Under the pieces are notes generated by a model. That model did no database searches. It was not told the DNA's origin and saw only the letters and a list, made by a program, of their open reading frames with translations. Position numbers and translations under genes: made by a program. Positions 1 to 12,300 of a stretch of DNA of 64,000 nt are shown here, one piece after another (within the stretch, counting starts at the first letter, position 1; every line of letters starts with the position of its first letter). Location of the stretch: NCBI GenBank assembly GCA_947579665.1, contig OX388344.1:9852346-9916345 (forward strand), written 5' to 3'. This DNA comes from Sympetrum striolatum. Lineage: Eukaryota > Arthropoda > Insecta > Odonata > Libellulidae.

Positions 1-1810
1 GTCATTGCAAGAATCCAATAATATTTGTACTTAGTGCTTCATGAGGACGAAATTTAAACCCCCTTCATTAATACTATGTAAAATGATTGGTTCCAGCGCA
101 GGAGAACAGAATAATGGATCAAGAATGAATTGATTGAACTAAATGTACAAGCTAATAATCAATTTTCACATACTAAACTGGGGAAAAATTGAATCCATGG
201 AATGAAATCATTTGGATTTCTCACAAATAAAGTGACAAATCATGGGATTCGGTTGAAATGCTGAAAGCCAAATTCAGTTTATTTGATGGAGGAGAACAAT
301 CGGATTATTCTATTGTTTTCATTTGGTTGTTCCCACCTCCACTTTCAAGTATGGAAATATCTACCCCATGCAGGCATCCTTGTAAGAAAAACTTGCTTGA
401 CTACCAGAAGGTTAAGTAACTAATGTGTTCCATAAAATTACTCCTCTACGTATCGTTTCTGTTTTTGGAAAGCAAACAAAGCAATGTGTGTGTGTCTATA
501 TATATATATAAATGATTCTACTTATTCTATGAAAAGGAGAAGAATTTTTTTAAATGATAGCTTTGCTCCTAAAAATTTAGAAAGTGCTAGAATAAAATAT
601 CTGTTGCTTTAAACTGTCACTATGTACTTACATTAAATTGATGATTTGAAGTTGTGAAGTTTTATTGATTAAATATTTACATGGTGTTCAGTAGTCATTC
701 ATTATATATTTGTGATTCACTGAAGGATCTGAAATTCTCGTTCGAATCACAAGGCCTCTGTTCTTTCACCAGATAAGATTCAAGTAGGATTGCCACTCAT
801 CATCCCCCAGGATTTCATTTTTATGGTACTTCACAGATAAATGTTTGGCAAAATTTCAACTTTGTTTTTTTAATTAGGCAACAGAAAAATTTAATTACTG
901 TTATAGAGATAGATATATTGTGTTATATTAGATATATTGTATTTTATTTAACTTCCCTTTAACTGCCAAATACTTTTTAATTTCTAGTGCTTTCTATGTT
1001 GAATGATAACATGGAAATCATTCTTTTCACCGAACACCTTTTAATTGTTCTGATCACAATAGAATATTTTATAATTTTATAGCATTATAACATTTAATTT
1101 TAAATCTGGTAATTCATGTCATGTCATAAGCGTTGCTCTAAACTCAATAGAAGCGAGGACACCAAACATAATTACAACTAAAGACATGCATAGCAGTTAA
1201 AGGGTTAAGCTCCAATATATTCTGTAAGACTTTTTTAAACATACTTTATAATTAGTCATATTTACTTTAAATTTGTAAATTAAGAATGGAAACTGAAAAG
1301 ATGAGAAGACTAATTTACATCCCATGTTTGTTCGTAAAATGGTGGCAACCCTAAATAACAGTCATCCTGAAAGGATATTGTGTTAAGCTTGACATTTTAT
1401 CTGAAAGGTATGATAAGAAGTTGTTTGGATGACATCTTTCATTAACTTTGGTTTTGCTACTTTCATTTCTGCAACACTGTTATGCAAATTTTGTCCTGAT
1501 ATGGCAATGTTCACCTGAAAGGTGCAGGAATTCCTAACAAAAAAGTGAGGAATCTGATATGAAATCCTGCTTCTATTGTCTTTTTGGGATGTAGTAAACA
1601 ATCACAAAGATAAAGTGAATAGCTGGTAGTTTTTCTGTGCCTTAGAGTATAAGCCAATTACCCCTAACAGATGATGTGCTCGTGGTGAAATGAATTTTCA
1701 TATTGTAATTTTCTCCCACGAATTGGTGCCTTATATTTTCAGAATGGACTAAAAAAATATCTAAAAATTTGTGTACTCAGATGTATATCTGACAAAAGTT
1801 TTCAACAACA
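1..1810. other. 3' flank and probable 3' UTR of the minus-strand Ly6 gene
   Basis: No protein-coding segment is recognisable here. On the minus strand this stretch follows the stop codon at 1811-1813, so its upper part is probably the 3' UTR. It is AT-rich, with a short TG/TA microsatellite near 485-512. The short open frames have no family signature and are probably chance. Confidence 0.5.
943..948 (-). terminator. candidate poly(A) signal of the Ly6 gene
   Basis: TTTATT on the plus strand reads AATAAA on the minus strand, about 860 nt past the Ly6 stop codon. I saw no closer AATAAA between it and 1811. A second one lies at 661-666. Such hexamers are common by chance in AT-rich DNA, so this is only a candidate. 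Confidence 0.3.
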
Positions 1811-1952
1811 TTATCTGCCGTTGCAGAGTCTGAGAATCCTTATGCTGTTGACAACAGGAACAATCAGAGTAATGTAGAATAGTTGACTAGATGGTGCAGC
1901 TTGATTGCATGCATCAGCATCATCACAGCTCTGCAGGCAACCTCTCACGTAT
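1811..1952 (-). CDS. Ly6/uPAR-family protein, last coding exon
   Basis: This is the final exon of a secreted or GPI-anchored three-finger (Ly6/uPAR) protein. The acceptor is TTTCAG at 1955-1953. The exon opens in the phase left by the exon at 26607-26493 (AA + A gives Lys), reads YVRGCLQSCDDADACN, and ends at TAA 1813-1811. It supplies cysteines 8-10, including the closing Cys-Asn typical of the fold. A hydrophobic tail (LFYITLIVPVV) follows, as expected of a GPI-anchor signal, although it is interrupted by Asn and Arg. The pattern matches an insect Ly6 subfamily related in kind to boudin/sleepless-type proteins. The exact orthologue cannot be named. The intron before it is about 24.5 kb and holds the B-box repeat array. 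Confidence 0.85.
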
Positions 1953-2179
1953 CTGAAATGACAGAAAGGTAGTTTAATGTAGGAAGATATGGTCAGCAGT
2001 TGCAATGGAGATTTAGTAATTTCTATATTTTCGTAGTAAAGCTATGTAGGAGTTGTTTTCAGGACAGAAGCTTGAGGATAATACTGCCTTTCCACTAATG
2101 AGTGCTGTTTTCTAAGTGATCAACCTTCTATAGTGACATGAGATTGCTCTCGTATACTGGCTTTAGTCTAAAATTACTA

Positions 2180-3291
2180 CAGTAGAACCCCGGTAATCCG
2201 GACGAATTCAGGCACATAGGCGTCCGGATTAGCGGGGTTTCCGGATTAGCGAGGTTTTCAAAAAATAACGTAAAAAATCATTTTTTCTCAAAAATTATAT
2301 TGTATACATAATGCATGTATATATTACATAAGGTATTACAACATATTAAGTGAATGAATATTATCAGCGAGCAAAAAAGTCGGTTCTTTTCTTTTGCGCG
2401 ACCGTTCTTAGTTTTAAATAAAGTGCGCGGTTTTTAAAACGTCTAAAGAGCATAATTTCATGTGCTTCAAAATTTTGCTCCTCGGTCCACTTTATGATGT
2501 ATTGAGTGCCGCCAAAGGCTCAGAATGAGAAATTTTGACGGAGTCTACAGGGTGGTCGTCGTCGTCATCATCATCTTCTGCCACGGACGGAAAAGGACGT
2601 CACTTTAGGTTTTAAAAACCGGCGAAAACTAAACGGAGACACAGAGAATCGGAAGAACCAAGTTATACTGAGGGAATGGATCGTAGCGCATCTTTTCACG
2701 TGAACAGCCGTCTCTCTCAGCAAAATTGTTATAGCACTGGAAAAATGGACCTAATTTATATCCTACCTACTTGAGTTTTTAACTTGAGCTTAGCTCACCA
2801 CTCTGTCACGGCTATTAAAGCTTAAAATTGTTTAGCTTTTCTCGCTTATAAACAACAACTCTATAGCCTATGCATGTTCATCCTCATTGGACGTCTATCA
2901 AAGGGAAGGATTGTTTTTTACGCCTCTTCTCTCATAGCTTTTTAATGAACGTAATGTTTTGAGAAGTGATACCCTGCTGCAACTGAAAATGTATTGTCTT
3001 TCGAAATTGTTTAGTCTCGCACATATTAAGCATTCCTCTGATGGAAAAATGCTGTCTCAGGAATGTATCACAACTTAGATGTGTTACCACAATAAACGAA
3101 ATACTTCGCTCTTCATCACATCATTGCAGCCAATGGAGAAATTTTTCAAATAGTCTGTCCACCTCTCGTTTCTTTTTACTATGTTTATATGTTCACAAGA
3201 AGAAGTTGCGGGTTTGCATAACTCCCAATGGACCGTCCGGATTACCGAGGGTTCCGGATTAGCGAGTGTCCGGATTACCGGGGTTCTACTG
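2180..3291. mobile_element. non-autonomous pogo/Tigger-like DNA transposon
   Basis: The left end is CAGTAGAACCCCGGTAATCC and the right end is its inverse. Both are flanked by TA (2178-2179 and 3292-3293), the target duplication of the Tc1/mariner-pogo superfamily. Subterminal copies of TCCGGATTAGCG occur at both ends. The interior of about 1 kb shows no transposase coding, so the copy is presumably mobilised in trans. It sits in the large Ly6 intron. Confidence 0.85.
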
Positions 3292-3344
3292 TACGTAGTT
3301 TCTTTTTAATCTGATATGTATATTTTAGTTCCCATTATATATTC

Positions 3345-3350
<6 letters not shown>

Positions 3351-3424
<74 letters not shown>
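3351..3424. repeat. (TA)n microsatellite at the left edge of the B-box array
   Basis: An uninterrupted TA dinucleotide run directly abuts the terminal ACGAGTAAAATG motif of the first array unit. Shorter TATATA runs separate most later units, so this run is probably part of the array's linker rather than an independent microsatellite. Confidence 0.9.
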
Positions 3425-3425
<1 letters not shown>

Positions 3426-6330
3426 GAGTAAAATGTAGCTTGCATACTGCAAGCAGATCGACAACACTAATTTCATGTCGGCATCATATCGGGACGGCCC
3501 TCAAAAGAAAAAAAAAGGGGATTGAAAATATTCTTAAAATTCGCTGCAATTTAATCGTCTGGCATCGAACCAACGCCTTCCGGGTGAACCTACTATGCAG
3601 CACAACAGAATATCACCATATCTTACTATGTGTGAAAATTCAAGCAGAAATGTTGGCTCCAACTGCCTCAAACGACATTCTACTTTTTAATAATGTAAGT
3701 GGCTCTCTGGATTCGAACCAAGGACGATCCAGGAAATCTAAAAAATATGTTTTTGAAATTTAACTATGTTCTCTATCTATATGCCTAATTTCATATTTTG
3801 GTATTTTTGGGAAGGGGTTTAAATTAATTCTTAAAAATCGGATAATTTTATGATTGTAGAGACGCCTGGGTTCGAACCCAGGAAATATTGGTACCTGTGA
3901 ATGCACAGTATGACTTATTAGGATTTCATCTTATTTCATACAAATTTTGAAGTCGATATCATGCCGGGAAGTACCTAAAACTTTTTTCTGTTATCTCCAT
4001 AAGAAATGCATTGAGGAATTTAAATGGCCCTCTGGGATCGAACCAAGAACCATCAGCGAATATGTAAAATTTGATCCTGAAATTTATTATTGATATCCAA
4101 CTCCATGCCGAATTTCAAGTTTCCAAGACATCGTGAAAGGGTCCAAAAAAAATCTTAAAAATCGCCACAATGCATTTTAAACGGCCGATTTTTGCCTTGA
4201 CCTAGCATCGAACCCAGGTTATTTTCTGTAAAACTCATTTATGTTTTCGATAGATCATGACCATATATAAAGGCTCCTAGAGTTTCGATTCTCTACCTAT
4301 CCGGGAAGTATTTTTTAAAAATTCCCGAAAATCTATGTAATGCATTTAAACGGGAAAAATCGGGACTTTGGGGCCCTCTGGAATCGAACCCATGACACTG
4401 AGGATCAAAATCACATTTTTTCTGGCGGTTAATTGTTATGGCCAATACGCAGTAAAAATTTGAAATCAATCACGCTTGTGGTTTAGGCTGTGAATTTGTA
4501 TCCTATCTATCTATATACCTATCTATATACCTATCAATATACGAGTAAAATGTTGCTTGCATACTGCAAGCAGATCGACAACACCAATTTAAAGTCGGGA
4601 ACCTTTCGGGACGGTCTTTAAAAGAAAAAAAAATTGAAAATAATCTTAAAATTTGCTGCAATGTTAATCGTCTGGCATCGAACCCGGGTCTTCCTGGCTA
4701 ACCTATTAAGCAGCACAACAGAAGATCACCATCACTAACTATGTGTGAAAATTCAAGCAGAAATATTGGCTGAAACTGCCTCAAACGACGTTCTACTTTT
4801 CACGAAAGTGAATGCCTCTCGGGACTCGAACCAAGGACGATCGTGGAAATCAAAAACATGTTTCTGAAAGTTATTTATGATCTCTATCTATATGCCGAAT
4901 TTCAAGTTTCTATTTTTTTGGGAAAGGATTCAAAATAATTCCTAAAAATCGGATCCACTTCTGATTGTAGAGACGCCTGGTGGCAAAACCAGGAAACATT
5001 GGTAGTTGTGAATTCACAGTTTGATTAGTAATGACTTGATCTTATCTTATGCAAAGTTTCAAGTAGATATAATATCGGGAAGCACCTAAAATGTGTTTCC
5101 GTAATCTCCATAAGAAATGCATTGAGGAATGTAAATGGCCCTCTGGGATCGAACCAAGGACCATAAGGAAATATGTAAAATTTGATTATGAAATATAATT
5201 GTAATATCTAACGCCATGCCGAATTTAAAGTTTCTATGCCATCGGAAAAGGGTTAAAAAAAAATCTTAAAAATCGCCGCAATGCATTTTAAACGGCCGAT
5301 TTTTGCCCCGACCTAGCATCGAACCAAGGATAATATTCGTAGAAGTCTTTATGGTTTCCATTTGATATGCGCGGCATCTAGCGATCCCTCGAGTTTCAAC
5401 TCTCTCCTTTTCCGGGAAGTGCCTCAAATAAATTTTGGAAAATCCCCGCCATGTAATCTTATGGGGAAAGTCGCGACTTTGGGGCCTTCTGGAATCGAAC
5501 CCATGAAACCGAGGTTCAAAGTCGGCTTTTTCCTGGAGGTTACACGTCATGGCCATAACGTCGTAAAAATTTCAAGTCGGTGGCACTTGTGGAACATGGT
5601 TAGAATTTTGATCCCCTATATATATATCTATTATATATAGACGCTTCTCCGGATATCTTCTATTATATACGAGTAAAATGTAGCTTGCATACTGCAAGCA
5701 GATCGACAACACTAATTTTATGTCGGCATCATATCGGGTCGGTCCTTAATAGAAAAAAAAAGGATTGAAATATTTCTTCAAATTCGCTGAAATTTCATCG
5801 TCTGGCAATGAACCCGGGTCTCTCTGGTGAACTTACTATGCAGCACAATAGAAGATCACCGATTCTAACTATGTGTGAAAATTCAAGCAGAAATATTTGG
5901 CTACAACTGCCTCAAAAGACGTTTTAATTTTCACGAATGTAAATGGCTCTCTGGATTCGAACCAAGGACGATCATAGAAATCTAAAACATGTTTCTAAAA
6001 GTTATTTATGATCTCTATCTATATGCCAAATTTCAAGTTTCTATATTGTTGGGAAAGGTTTGAATATAATTCCTAAAAATCGGATCAATTTCTGAATGCA
6101 GAGACACCTGGTGTCGAAGCCAGGAAATACTGTAAGCTGTGAATGCAAAGTTTGATTTGTAAGGACTGGCTTTTCTATCATGCAAAGTTTGATGTCGATA
6201 GCATGCCGGGAAGTACCTTAATTTTATTTCCGTTATCTCCGTAAGAAATGCATTGAGAAGTGCAAATGGCCCTCTGGGATCGAACCAAGGACCATCAGCG
6301 AACATTTAAAATTCGATTTTGATAGATAGA
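3425..6330 (-). repeat. array block I: units 1-3, B-boxes on minus strand
   Basis: Units run about 3425-4500, 4540-5625 and 5668-6330 (truncated). T-arms (TCGAAC on the plus strand) lie near 3566, 3712, 3862, 4030, 4207, 4383, then 4678, 4827, 5148, 5318, 5493, then 5957, 6113, 6279. The sites near 4980 and 5809 have lost the core. The third unit lacks its last two modules and runs into a GATA-rich junction where orientation flips. Confidence 0.8.
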
Positions 6331-9300
6331 TAGATTTTTAGATAGATAGGATACAAATTCACAGCCTAAACTACAAGCGTCATTGATCTGAAATTTTTAT
6401 GACATATTGGCCATAACGTGAAACCCCCAGGAAAAAAGAGACTTTGATCCTCAGTGTCATAGGTTCGATTCCAGAGGGCCCCAAAGTCCCGATTTTTCCC
6501 GTTTGAATGCATTGCCGTGATTTTCGGGAATTAAAAAAAAATACTTTCCGGATAGGTAGAGAAGTAAAACTCAAGGTGCCTATATTTATGGTCTTGGACT
6601 TTCGAAAACATCAATGACTTTTACAAAAGTTATCCTGGGTTCGATGCTAGGACGATGCAAAGATCTGCCCTTTAAAATACATGGGAGCCGTTTTTCATTA
6701 TTTTTTTAGATGCACTTATCGAAATGATAGGATGTTCGTGCTTGGCTGGAAGATGTATGGTACGAATAAGTTTTAGAAAAAAATTTTCATAAGACCGTAC
6801 TGTTCCTGGGTTCGAAGCCAGAGCACAATAACGTTTCTCTCATAAGGAATATAAAGGAAAAGTAGGACGTCATTTGAGGCAGTTGTAACCAATATTTCTG
6901 CTTGAATTTGCATACGCGGTTAGAGATGGTGTTTTTCTTTTGTGCTGCATAGAAAGTATTGCCTGAAAGACCCGGGTTCGATGCCGGGCGGTAAAAATAT
7001 CACCCATATATAATACTATGGGGTATCTTTTCATAATTTTTTTATGCATTTATCAATATGTAAGGGAGCTCTTGCTTAGATGGAAGATGTATATTAACAC
7101 TTTGTTTAAGAAAAAAAATAGATAAGACCATACTGTTCCTGGGTTCGATGCCAGAGCACATTATAATTTCTCAAATAAGGAGTGTATGTGAATAGTAGGA
7201 CGTCGTTTGAGGTAGTTGCACCTAATAGTTTTGCTTGAATTTTCACACATAGTTTGATATGGTAATTTTCTATTTTGCTGCATAGTAAGTACACCAGGAA
7301 GACCGGGGTTCGCTGCCAGGTGATTAAATTGCAGCGAATTCTACGAATATTTTGAATTTTTTTTTTCTTTTAATGTCCGTCCCGATATGATGCCGATATG
7401 AAATTAGTGTTGTCGATCTGCTTGCAGTATGCAAGCTACATTGTACTCGTATATAGATGCTTCTCCGGATTCATTCATATATATACCTATATAGATAGAT
7501 AGGATACAAATTCACAGCCTAAACTACAAGCGTCATTGATCTGAAATTTTTATGACATATTGGCCATAACGTGAAACCCCCAGGAAAAAAGAGACTTTGA
7601 TCCTCAGTGTCATAGGTTCGATTCCAGAGGGCCCCAAAGTCCCGATTTTTCCCGTTTGAATGCATTGCCGTGATTTTCGGGAATTAAAAAAAAATACTTT
7701 CCGGATAGGTAGAGAAGTAAAACTCAAGGTGCCTATATTTATGGTCTTGGACTTTCGAGAACATCAATGACTTTTACAAAAGTTATCCTGGGTTCGATGC
7801 TAGGACGATGCAAAGATCTGCCCTTTAAAATACATGGGAGCCGTTTTTCATTATTTTTTTAGATGCACTTATCGAAATGATAGGATGTTCGTGCTTGGCT
7901 GGAAGATGTATGGTACGAATAAGTTTTAGAAAAAAATTTTCATAAGACCGTACTGTTCCTGGGTTCGAAGCCAGAGCACAATAACGTTTCTCTCATAAGG
8001 AATATAAAGGAAAAGTAGGACGTCATTTGAGGCAGTTGTAACCAATATTTCTGCTTGAATTTGCATACGCGGTTAGAGATGGTGTTTTTCTTTTGTGCTG
8101 CATAGAAAGTATTGCCTGAAAGACCCGGGTTCGATGCCGGGCGGTAAAAATATCACCCATATATAATACTATGGGGTATCTTTTCATAATTTTTTTATGC
8201 ATTTATCGATATGTAAGGGAGCTCTTGCTTAGATGGAAGATGTATATTAACACTTTGTTTAAGAAAAAAAATAGATAAGACCATGCTGTTCCTGGGTTCG
8301 ATGCCAGAGCACATTATAATTTCTCAAATAAGGAGTGTATGTGAATAGTAGGACGTCGTTTGAGGTAGTTGCACCTAATAGTTTTGCTTGAATTTTCACA
8401 CATAGTTTGATATGGTAATTTTCTATTTTGCTGCATAGTAAGTACACCAGGAAGACCGGGGTTCGCTGCCAGGTGATTAAATTGCAGCGAATTCTACGAA
8501 TATTTTGAATTTTTTTTTTCTTTTGATGTCCGTCCCGATATGATGCCGATATGAAATTAGTGTTGTCGATCTGCTTGCAGTATGCAAGCTACATTTTACT
8601 CGTATATATATCTATTATATATAGATGCTTCTCCGGATTCATTCATATATATACCTATATAGATAGATAGGATACAAATTCACAGCCTAAACTACAAGCG
8701 TCATTGATCTGAAATTTTTATGACATATTGGCCATAATGTGAAACCCCCAGGAAAAAAGAGACTTTGATCCTCAGTGTCATAGGTTCGATTCCAGAGGGC
8801 CCCAAAGTCCCGATTTTCTCCATAAGGATACATGGTGAAGTTTTTCGAAATTTTTTTTGAGGCACTTCCCGGAAAGGTAGAGAGTTCAAATTCGAGGGAT
8901 CGCTAGATGCCGTGGATATGTAACGAAAATCAAAAAGACATCTTCGAATATTGTCCATGGTTCGATGCTAGGTTGGGGCAAAGATTGGCCGTTTGAAATG
9001 CATTGCGGCGATTTTTAAGATTTTATTTGGATCCTTTCCCGATAACATGGATACTTGAAACTCGGCACGTTGATATATATCATGAATTTATTTTATAATC
9101 GAATTTTACATATTAGCTTATGGTCCTTGGTTCGATCCCAGAGGACCATTTGCACTTCTCAATGCTTTTCTTACGGAGATAACGGAAACAAATTTTAGGT
9201 ACTTACCGGCACGATATCGACTTCAAACTTTGCAAGTAGAAAGATCAAGTCCATACAAATCAAACAGTGCATTCACAGCTATCAAAGTGTCCTGGGTTTG

Positions 9301-12300
9301 ACACCAGGTGTCTCTGCAATCAGAAGTTGATCCGATTTTTAGGAATTATTTTGAAACCTTTGCCAATAATATAGAAACTTCAAATTCGGCATATAGATAG
9401 AGATTATAAATAACTTTCAAAAACATTTTTTAGATTTCCAAAATCGTCCTTGGTTCGAATCCAGAGAGCCATTTAATTTCGTGAAAATTAGAACGTCTTT
9501 TGAGGCAGTTGTAGCCCATATTTCTGCTTGAATTTTCACACATAGTTAGAGATGGTGTTGTTCTATTGTGCTGCAAAGTAAGTACACAGTAAAGACCCGG
9601 GTTCGATGCCAGACAATGGAATTTCAGCGAATTTTAAGAAAAATTTAATCCATTTTTTTCTTTTGATGGCCGTTCCGATATGATGCCGACATGAAAATAG
9701 TGTTGTCGATCTGCTTGCAGTATGCAAGCAACATTTTACTCGTATAATAGATAGACGCTTCTCCGGATATACCTATATATATATATATATAGACGCTTCT
9801 CCGGATATACCTATATATAAGTTATATATATATATATAGGGGATCAAAATTCTAACCATGTTCCACAAGTGCCACCGACTTGAAATTTCTACGACGTTAT
9901 GGCCATGACGCGTAACGTCCAGGAAAAAGCCGACTTTGAACCTCGGTGCCATGGGTTCGATTCCAGAAGGCCCCAAAGTCGCGATATTCCCCATAAGATT
10001 ACATGGCGGGGATTTTTGGAAATTTTTTTGAGGCACTTCCCAAAAAAGGAGAGATTTGAAATTCAAGAGATCGCTAGATGCCGTGCATATCTAAAGTAAA
10101 CCTTAAAGACATTTACGAATATGATCCATGGTTCGATGCTAGGTCGGGGCAAAATTCGGCCGTTTAAAATGCATTGTGGCGATTTTTACGATTTTCTTTG
10201 GACCCATTTCCGATGGCATAGAAACATGAAATTCGGTATGAGGTTAGATACCATAAAAATATATCATAATCGAATTTTACATATTCGCTGATGGTCCTTG
10301 CTTCGATCCCAGAGGGACATTTAAATTCCTCAATGCATTTCTTACGGAGATAACGGAAATAAATTTTAGGTACTTCCCGGCACGATATCGACTTCAAACT
10401 TTGCATATAGAAAGATCATGTCAATACAAATAAACAGTGCATTCACAGCTATCAATGTGCCCTGGGTTCGACTCCAGGTGTCTCTGCAATCAGAAGTTGA
10501 TCCGATTTTTAAGAATTATTTTGAAACCTTTGCCAATAATATAGAAACTTCAAATTCGGCATATATATAGATATCATAAATAACTTTCAGAAACAATTTT
10601 TAGATTTCCAAGATCGTCCTTGGTTCGAATCCAGAGAGCCAATTAAATTCGTGAAAATTCGAACGTCTTTTGAGGCAATTGTAGCCCATATTTCTGCTTA
10701 AATTTTTACACTTAGTTAGAGATGGTGATGTTCTATTGTGCTGCATCGTATGTTCACAGTAAAGACCTGGGTTCGATGCCAGACGATGGAATTTCAGCGA
10801 ATTTTAAGAAAAATTTCAATCCATTTTTTTTCTTTTGATGGCTGTCCCGATATGATGCCTTCATGAAAATAATGTTGTCGATCTGCTTGCAGTATGCAAG
10901 CAACATCTTACTCGTATATATATATATATATACATTCATAGGGGATCAAAATTCTAACTATGTTCCACAAGTGCCAATGCCTTGAAATTTTTACGACATA
11001 TTGGCCATAACGTGCAACCTCCAGGAAAAAGCCGACTTTGAACCTCGGTGCCATGGGTTCGATTCCAGAAGGCCCCAAAGTCCCGATTTTCCCCATAAGA
11101 TTGCATGGCGGGGATTTTCGAAAAATTTTTTGAGGCACTTCCCGGAAAAGGAGAGAGTTGAAACTCGAGGGATCGCTAGATGCCGCGCATATCTAAAGGA
11201 AACCATAAAGACATCTACGAATATTATCCTTGGTTCGATGCTAGGTCGGGGCAAAAATCTGCCGTTTAGAATGCACTGTGGCGATTTTTAAGATTTTTTT
11301 TGGATCCTTTTCCGATGGCATAGAAACTTGAAATTCGGTATGAGGTTAGACACTATAAAAACATATCTTAATCGAATTTTACATATTCGCTGATGGTCCT
11401 TGGTTCGATCCCAGAGGGACATTTGAATTCCTCAATGCATTTCTTACGGAGGTAACGGAAACAAATTTTAGGTACTTTCCGGAACGATATCGATTTCAAA
11501 CATTGCATATAGAAAGATCAAGTCCATACATATCAAACAGTGCATTCACAGCTATCAATGTGTCCTGGGTTCGACACCAGGTGTCTCTGCAATCAGAAGT
11601 TGATCCGATTTTTAGGAATTATTTTGAAACCTTTCTCTATATTATAGAAACTTGAAATTCGGCATATGGATAGAGATCATAAATATCTTTCAAAAACATT
11701 TTTTAGATATCCAAGATCGTCCTTGGTTCGAGTCCCGAGAGCCATTCACATTCGTAAAAATTAGAACGTCTTTTGAGGCAGTTGTAACCAATATTTCAGC
11801 TTGAATTTTCACACATAGTTAGAGATGGTGATCTTCTATTTTGTTTCATAGTAGATTTACCAGTAAGACCCGGGTTTGATGCCAGACGATAAATTTCAGC
11901 GAATTATCAGAAAAAATTAAATCTTTTTTTTTTTTCTTTTGAGGACCGTCCCGATATAATGCCGATATGAAATTAGTGTTGTCGATCTGCTTGCAGTATG
12001 CAAGCAACATTTTACTCGTCTATTATATATAGACGCTTCTCCGGATATACCTATCTATTATATATAGATGCTTCTCCGGATTCATTCATATATATACCTA
12101 TATAGATAGATAGGATACAAACTCACAGCCTAAACTACAAGCGTCATTGATCTGAAATTTTTATGACATATTGGCCATAACGTGAAACCCCCAGGAAAAA
12201 AGAGACTTTGATCCTCAGTGTCATAGGTTCGATTCCAGAGGGCCCCAAATTCCCGATTTTTTCCGTTTGAATGCATTGCCGTGATTTTCGGGAATTAAAA

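Noticed and set aside
30..56. Hammerhead-ribozyme-like GCTTCATGAGGACGAAAT
   Set aside because: Only part of the core is present. CTGATGA is not intact and no matching stems were found, and the window begins too close to test it.
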